Positions 61,001 through 64,000 of a stretch of DNA of 64,000 nucleotides are shown here, piece after piece; position 1 is the first letter of the stretch; each line of letters begins with the position of its first letter. The position numbers and the translations under genes are program-made. Location of the stretch: the NCBI GenBank assembly GCA_947462335.1, contig OX381710.1, forward strand, positions 61,326,842 to 61,390,841, read 5' to 3'. The stretch comes from Harmothoe impar. Lineage: Eukaryota; Annelida; Polychaeta; Phyllodocida; Polynoidae. The notes under the pieces were generated by a model. The model ran no database searches. It was not told the DNA's origin and worked only from the letters and a program-made list of their open reading frames with translations.

Positions 61001-63900
61001 AAATATCCTGGGTTGCTGATTAAGAAGCTACCACTTTCAATATGCTCTACTTGAGCCCATTCAATGCTATAGTGGATACTTGATGTTACCAGACAAGCTA
61101 CAGAATGTGCATGACTGACCTTGAGCTTGCCGTTATAGACGACGACAGGGAAGACAAAGAGGGAGGCGTTGGTGGCGAGCCGGATGTCGGTGGAGAGGTG
61201 CAGGTGGGTGCTGTTGGGGTGGAACTGGAGGACGAGGGCCGACACCGTCTCCTGGGGCCGCAGCATCAGGGGGCGCGTCACGTTCTCCACCTGCAGGCAC
61301 AGGGCAGGTTACAGTCACATATGGCACCTGAACAGTCTACTTAACACGCAGTATAGCGACAATCTACTGGCCGTGTTCCACTGCATCCCCTACATACATC
61401 GCTCACTCGGTAAAGTTAAACATCCCGGTGGTGGTGGACTTGTCGGGTGAGCGTACATTTCTGGCTTTGTCAGCACTGGGATGTAATGTTGGCCACGCTA
61501 CATGACGCTAGAAGGTATGACTGACTAACCCTGACTGATTACCGTTAGTTTGTCTATGTGACACCACAGGACCTACATGACACTCAGGTACTCACGTTGA
61601 CGGTGAAGTAGCGTCGGCCGGCGTCAGACACAGACACGTTATACACGACCACAGTGAAGTTAAAGGTGTTGGTGATCTGAAGGTGGCGCGTCACGTTCTT
61701 AAAGGGCGGCTGTCCCGTGTAGAACATGGTCTTGTTACGGTCGTACACCAGCGACCTGCGTGGTACATGTTATAAGTAACACTCAACATTGGGACATTCC
61801 TAGTTTGACTTGGGCTGTGCTTGCAGTACCAGTTTAACCATTAGACACAAGACATGCTGTAATATCACGCATATAACCCGCATCTCGTGTATAACCCGCA
61901 CCTAAACTTTGGGAGAAACTTATAACCCGCACATGGAGTCTGATTTCTCTTAGCACTGTCCTAAGCCTATACTTTCTAAACCCCTTTTATTCCATGTGGA
62001 GAAACAAAGTTACTATGCTTAAGTACTAAAACGGCCGTTCTCCACACCCCCGTGGAGAAACTGTTGCTCATTCTCCACAGCTCCATTCTCCATGGTATAG
62101 TTGTGAAACCAATCTTTAAATGTCTTTTTAAAATGGAATTGATCAACATTCACATGAAATAAACACAGAGATCCACTCAAATCAGTCTGAACTCCTTGTT
62201 TCTCCACACGTGAGACCTTGAGTCGCATCACACTTGGCTGCGCCTCTTGTGATACTACCCAAGGTCCCACTCGTGGAGAAACCTGTCATTCAGACAGATT
62301 ATCGTGGACCTCTGTCTATGTATTACCCGTTCCTAGATTTACTTGAAAACATTGTATAACCCCACGGAGGTTTGGTTCGCCACGTATAACTCAAGGGTTA
62401 TGCGCGGGAATTCATGAAACTGGTAAGCTAATCCGTTTTCCCTCAGTACCCACTCCACAACCCATTCTGTCAAACTGTTAACTTGCTACAAAACTCTCTC
62501 TGCCCTATTCAGCATTTCAGACGTATGGCGCTGGACATATACAAGAGGTGTGTTAGGGTGCTATAGGAGACTTACCCGTGCAGCACGTTGGCCTGGTATG
62601 GTATGGCCACCTTATACTGTCCGTTTTTTGACTTAACAACAACCTTCCCACTCCACTGAATGGGGTTGACCGCTTTTGATGCTGCAAAAAGAAATAATCA
62701 TGTGTACTGTTTTAATTTTCAGGTCGCTATAAATCACATTACATTTTTCCGACCCCCGGTATTATATTTCTTTTGTATGTTATAATGTAAGAAAAGTATG
62801 TAAAGGGTTCTGGTAAGTATTACTACATAGTAATCATTGTGACAGTGAAATTGTAACAGATAACGGTATCACGGTATGTGGTTAATATATCTTACCTGTA
62901 TAGGAAATAAGTGCAACAGGGGTAGTCTGAATGATGTCTGGTTGGAGCTTTACGGGCCGGAATTCTATTGAGATGGCATCGTTAGGGGGAGAGACTGTAA
63001 TACTCTGCAATCAATAAAAGTGGAGAGTGTCAACATCCAGATGACCGTGGCCTTCTCCGCTAACAGAACCAAGGGTCCCGGGAATTACAACTTGCAGCTG
63101 TTGGACCGTGCATGAATGTCATGAGCTTATCAACTCCTAATGTAGCTTTTATGTATTATATATTATGTCTAGGGCGCTGTTAAGATGCTGCAATACTACA
63201 CGCCTTAACTGGACAAAGCCCACTGTAGTCATATATCAAATGCTCACGTAATGCACCAATGTCATTTACCACAAGCAAATGATATTTTCTCCAACACAAA
63301 TGTCTGTGTTCTTCATTCAACCATGCACGTGTTCATCGAGGCTATAGAAATACAGGTAAAGGCAATTAACCCAAGGTGGACAGCAAAGACAAAGGCACCG
63401 CACCTTGGGTATATCGTATACCCTGACATAACCAAGGGTTAAATCAGATAGACTACACCTGGACACAGTTCTCCCACATACCCACTGCCCACTGGTCATT
63501 GACTCGGTGTATAACACCTCGTCTTGACCCTGTGGGGCAGTGGGTATATGGAAGAACCGTGTCCAGGTGTAGTCTATCTAACACATAAATTATGTCCTCT
63601 AGTGGTATGGGCGAAGTGATATCGAAGATGCAGACAATTCTATTATTTCTTTCAATGATATGTGTATATGTATAACTAAACCATTATATCAAAACAATCA
63701 TTTCTTTCTTGTCGTTTTGCTGTTTATTTGCAGCTCTTCCTTTTTCTTTTTAATTAAGTACTTACACTTATATGAATGGGTTTGAAGCCAGAATTTAGAA
63801 GGTTGAGACGTAGAGTTTTAGGTTCATCTAAAGTCCTGAGAATGCCAAAGTCGAGCATTTCCAGAGGTGAGAATATACCCGGAGAAGCCGTCACCTCGAC
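45678..63900 (-). CDS. TMEM131: TMEM131 orthologue, 27 exons, N terminus outside the window
   Basis: I chained 27 exons with AG/GT borders and matching phases into one frame of about 1,720 codons; the gene continues beyond 64000. The visible N terminus (VEVTASPGIFSPLEMLDFGIL) begins the PapD-like domain, followed by further beta-sandwich segments (exons to about residue 750). A conserved block before the membrane reads CEGYGFKV...FTPDFT...ALPRPPWEP, then one transmembrane helix near 53895-53970 (LYYSALCIMSFLLFCILVA) and a cytoplasmic tail of ~890 residues that is Ser/Lys-rich and ends in Trp-containing repeats. In animals TMEM131 is an ER membrane protein that binds procollagen through the PapD-like domain and TRAPPIII through its C terminus to promote collagen export. 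Human TMEM131 is ~1,880 residues, so perhaps 100 or so residues are missing here. Introns of 180-2,070 bases hold repeats listed separately. Confidence 0.94.
46108..46332. repeat. MITE-like repeat in the last intron
   Basis: Loose inverted ends (TCCCCACATATA left, TATACATGGGGA right) and GGGTTATATGC inside. That word, inverted, also occurs in the 61866-62410 repeat, so the two may be related. Confidence 0.4.
46423..46643 (-). CDS. TMEM131: TMEM131 exon, C-terminal tail
   Basis: Encodes MGQYPMSGFEQPVTMMQRLR through NNINASDTWTGITNSPPRHQ-type sequence. Acceptor TTGGCAG, donor CAG|GTAACC. Confidence 0.9.
47066..47175 (-). CDS. TMEM131: TMEM131 exon, C-terminal tail
   Basis: Encodes YGLHPIQEAQHPIATGQPMA and on to MKGGNFDE. 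Acceptor TGACAG, donor AAT|GTAAGT; the split codon joins to SMGQY of the next exon. Confidence 0.9.
47477..47990 (-). CDS. TMEM131: TMEM131 exon, low-complexity tail
   Basis: Encodes LTDLSLQTALFAAKHVKPYS, a Ser-rich stretch, a Gln/Pro-rich stretch (LQQQQPSLLPAGLQPPQPP) and ANSMLKNPWTMAGSPVTPEG. Acceptor CTTCAG, donor GG|GTGCGT. Confidence 0.9.
47991..49470. other. TMEM131 intron
   Basis: 1.5-kb AT-rich intron. I see no gene or clear repeat in it; short open frames on either strand lack motifs. Confidence 0.6.
49471..49581 (-). CDS. TMEM131: TMEM131 exon, tail
   Basis: Encodes AAESGFVLARSDTDSSDRGS and TWDMPKLSGQPD. Acceptor TGGACAG, donor GATG|GTAGTG. Confidence 0.88.
49681..50640. repeat. 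Purine-only minisatellite in a TMEM131 intron
   Basis: Nearly 1 kb of G and A on the plus strand (interrupted mainly by T in GATGTA), in ~40-60-bp repeats of GGGGAGGGAGGATAAGGGAG and GGAGGAGGGGGATGTAGGGG. Dense G-runs can form G-quadruplexes, and the mirror symmetry can form triplex DNA. A Pro/Ser/Leu-rich minus-strand frame across it is an artefact. Confidence 0.95.
50641..51650. other. TMEM131 intron, distal part
   Basis: AT-rich sequence without gene or strong repeat. A GC-rich hairpin-prone stretch with ACGAGCTGCTCG and GCAGCTCGTGCAGC occurs near 51420-51470. Confidence 0.5.
51651..51790 (-). CDS. TMEM131: TMEM131 exon, tail
   Basis: Encodes TIELPYTTRLEAAKADRLDL and a Ser/Lys-rich end (KLSKTKSSKSKIA). 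Acceptor CTGCAG, donor CG|GTCAGT. Confidence 0.9.
52192..52391 (-). CDS. TMEM131: TMEM131 exon, basic/acidic tail
   Basis: Encodes TSSARDSTPEPPNMKKKTRP, then EEEENPDDEFVIT and AFGGNIMRPS. The acceptor TATATAG at 52392-52393 is chosen because it alone keeps the frame with the previous exon. Donor AAG|GTAAGT. Confidence 0.88.
52573..52730 (-). CDS. TMEM131: TMEM131 exon, basic tail
   Basis: Encodes SKKLRQQKMRKVEARSQRPT and an acidic/Ser end (SSSAEADEK). Donor AAG|GTAACC. Confidence 0.9.
53025..54124 (-). CDS. TMEM131: TMEM131 large exon with transmembrane helix
   Basis: 1.1-kb exon. Begins FTPDFTMSRM, continues with a luminal ALPRPPWEP, a single membrane helix (about 53970-53895) and a long disordered, Lys/Ser/Asn-rich cytoplasmic region including KPLIFLKSLFSRRHSS, ending LISDSYEELKKE. 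Acceptor GCTCAG, donor AAG|GTGAGT. Confidence 0.94.
54386..54581 (-). CDS. TMEM131: TMEM131 exon, conserved membrane-proximal domain
   Basis: Encodes FTVKRTFTARNTGQLPFYIH and CEGYGFKVLDCQGFELQ, the most conserved block of the family, followed by VDIA joining FTPDFT. Confidence 0.95.
54985..55124 (-). CDS. TMEM131: TMEM131 exon, luminal
   Basis: Encodes NNLTIMDTVVVQGQGGRGEM and LLFDMTEKHLKSCD. Donor ATA|GTAAGT; the split codon continues into a Lys run. Confidence 0.93.
55865..56001 (-). CDS. TMEM131: TMEM131 exon, luminal
   Basis: Encodes NNLGVKPHRQTVTVMVGAGT through FTPKDDLSRTSLIIV. Two in-frame acceptors are possible (exon end 56001 or 55992), differing by three codons. Confidence 0.85.
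56204..56282 (-). CDS. TMEM131: TMEM131 exon, luminal
   Basis: Encodes LAADLTDYIEMDDLDVFTLQ and DLEMYN. Acceptor CTTCAG, donor AAC|GTAAGT. Confidence 0.88.
56334..56690. mobile_element. 357-bp MITE with ~37-bp terminal inverted repeats
   Basis: GGCCACACCAAAAAAAAAAG at the left and its reverse counterpart ending TTTGGTGTGGCC at 56690, followed inward by GTTGGTCTACGGATTT / AAATCCGTAGACCAAC. The interior has long A and T runs and GGTGCG(G/A)GCG words. It lies in a TMEM131 intron. Confidence 0.9.
56987..57096 (-). CDS. TMEM131: TMEM131 exon, luminal
   Basis: Encodes MADFMVENPADVPVLMQILT and SQYPSPQTIVDMVTPK. Acceptor CTTCAG, donor CAA|GTAAGT. Confidence 0.92.
57492..57627 (-). CDS. TMEM131: TMEM131 exon, luminal
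   Basis: Encodes INVTIQLDTNQVRGFLFPAQ and HWPSLVKKQKIKFPLTQIGN. Acceptor CTGCAG, donor TCG|GTGAGT. Confidence 0.92.
57961..58078 (-). CDS. TMEM131: TMEM131 exon, luminal
   Basis: Encodes GHQWLLGAALDKDVADTDQY and RFQQKWQLLGQHQLS. Acceptor GTTACAG, donor TAC|GTAAGT. Confidence 0.92.
58305..58380 (-). CDS. TMEM131: TMEM131 exon, luminal
   Basis: Encodes IGRIYFDAKKECQKDCYVGL and PTYIP. Acceptor TTTCAG, donor CAG|GTATGT. Confidence 0.92.
58695..58850 (-). CDS. TMEM131: TMEM131 exon, luminal
   Basis: Encodes SKAPYQELKIHSSFDNYMEV, FQPNDTRFYYEPPVQGK and LEPQRDNM. Acceptor CTTTAG, donor ATG|GTATGA. Confidence 0.92.
59127..59213 (-). CDS. TMEM131: TMEM131 exon, luminal
   Basis: Encodes NLYIPLTLRTAEGSLNAVPD and KVVFEKCFP. 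Acceptor CCTCAG, donor CCT|GTAAGT. Confidence 0.92.
59844..59948 (-). CDS. TMEM131: TMEM131 exon, luminal
   Basis: Encodes LVLKPYHFAVFSVNLVAPSW and FAAEVIIVTQFE. Acceptor TTTCAG, donor GAG|GTATGT. Confidence 0.92.
60233..60355 (-). CDS. TMEM131: TMEM131 exon, luminal
   Basis: Encodes IIIREFGANLEKTEVELLGV and TLTRQHNLSEVDTNP. Acceptor TGACAG, donor CCT|GTGAGT. Confidence 0.92.
60573..60683 (-). CDS. TMEM131: TMEM131 exon, luminal
   Basis: Encodes VVHHRPEIFKGQLDFGTMGV and RRSMTFTLRNDNPVD. Acceptor GATCAG, donor GAT|GTAAGT. Confidence 0.92.
60711..60987. repeat. 40-bp tandem repeat, about seven copies
   Basis: Unit TTACATAAGCCTATCTTTGT followed by AAGATCTACTGCACTTTTAA, with variants CCTAAGCC, ATCATTG and TCTTCTGC. 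An alternation of variants (TTTG versus ATTG) is visible. Intronic. Confidence 0.95.
61120..61290 (-). CDS. TMEM131: TMEM131 exon, luminal
   Basis: Encodes VENVTRPLMLRPQETVSALV, then TDIRLATNASLFVFPVVVYN and GKLK. Acceptor CTGCAG, donor AAG|GTCAGT. Confidence 0.93.
61596..61755 (-). CDS. TMEM131: TMEM131 exon, luminal
   Basis: Encodes SLVYDRNKTMFYTGQPPFKN and NTFNFTVVVYNVSVSDAGRR. Acceptor CGCAG, donor AAC|GTGAGT. Confidence 0.93.
61866..62410. mobile_element. MITE-like repeat with GTGGAGAAAC words
   Basis: Inverted ends (GCATATAACCCGC near 61868 and GGGTTATGCGCGGG near 62395). Between them GTGGAGAAAC occurs at least three times (about 61996, 62052, 62273) and inverted TTCTCCAC several times. 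Intronic, non-coding. Confidence 0.5.
62576..62681 (-). CDS. TMEM131: TMEM131 exon, PapD-like region
   Basis: Encodes SKAVNPIQWSGKVVVKSKNG and YKVAIPYQANVLHG. Acceptor TTGCAG, donor GG|GTAAGT. Confidence 0.93.
62896..63004 (-). CDS. TMEM131: TMEM131 exon, PapD-like region
   Basis: Encodes SITVSPPNDAISIEFRPVKL and PVALISYT. Acceptor TTGCAG, donor CAG|GTAAGA. Confidence 0.93.
63446..63579. mobile_element. 134-bp MITE, 45-bp inverted repeats
   Basis: AGATAGACTACACCTGGACA at the left end pairs with its exact reverse complement at the right end; the complementarity continues to about 45 bp with three mismatches. Intronic. Confidence 0.9.
63766..63900 (-). CDS. TMEM131: TMEM131 exon, start of visible PapD-like domain
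   Basis: Encodes VEVTASPGIFSPLEMLDFGI and LLNSGFKPIHIS, the family's N-terminal signature. Acceptor TTTCAG, donor AGT|GTAAGT. Earlier exons lie beyond the window. Confidence 0.94.
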
Positions 63901-64000
63901 CTGAAAGCAACAATACAAGTATGCAACACGCGTGACATTAACCTTTAAGTTTTCTTCATATGCACAATTTCCTTTATAAAATACACTATCAGAGCATTCT

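Noticed and set aside
1..64000. tRNA genes, CRISPR arrays, bacterial operons or riboswitches
   Set aside because: No cloverleaf with a GGTTCRANNCC T-arm was noticed; repeats are satellites or MITEs; gene structure is eukaryotic.

Overview
The window reads as a piece of a metazoan nuclear genome, most likely a marine invertebrate. It has a multi-exon gene with canonical GT-AG introns that is recognisable as an animal TMEM131, surrounded by several classes of transposable element. I cannot name the species from sequence alone. I see no tRNA, rRNA or CRISPR.

Layout: (1) 1-960, minus strand: a broken Penelope-like reverse transcriptase running off the left edge. (2) About 1173-14880: a Polinton/Maverick-type virus-like element. 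One gene is on the minus strand (1173-2270); the rest are tightly packed on the plus strand. They are an unknown protein, a DUF5662-like protein, an A32/FtsK-type packaging ATPase, two small membrane-active or basic proteins, a conserved structural-type protein, a chromodomain integrase, a probable penton/minor capsid protein, a probable major capsid protein, an adenain-like protease and a small acidic protein. The integrase and protease are each broken by one frameshift, and no protein-primed polymerase is visible. A 3.49-kb foldback transposon (2720-6209) sits between its two divergent transcription arms. (3) 15257-30465: two nested LTR retroelements. An older plus-strand one (decayed accessory ORF at 15257-17047, 3' tail, LTR at 30107-30465) is split by a complete minus-strand Ty3/gypsy element (17797-29492). 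The inner element has two LTRs that look identical by eye (321 bp), a CTAC duplication and a tRNA-His-type primer site. It encodes a coiled-coil ORF, gag, pol in two frames, and an extra 993-residue zinc-finger protein in the position where retroviruses carry env. The older element has a decayed homologue of this extra protein.

(4) 30511-39390: a 71-bp near-perfect palindrome, a 146-bp satellite with a four-unit higher-order repeat and an X-box-like motif in each unit, a decayed gypsy pol fragment (plus), a decayed minus-strand ORF split by a 1.2-kb terminal-inverted-repeat element, and a 1.66-kb array of a 16-bp minisatellite. (5) 39391-45092: gene-poor DNA with a 198-bp MITE and a pair of CTCF-like motifs. 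(6) 45093-64000: the minus-strand TMEM131 gene. I could chain 27 coding exons in phase (about 1,720 codons). The N terminus lies beyond the right edge. Introns hold MITEs, a 40-bp tandem repeat and a ~960-bp pure purine tract.

The most unusual object is the inner retroelement with its third ORF. That ORF appears to have its own CpG-rich promoter-like leader and is shared with the second, diverged element it landed in. The polymerase-less Polinton and the higher-order satellite also deserve attention. All family calls rest on motifs read by eye; no database search was run.
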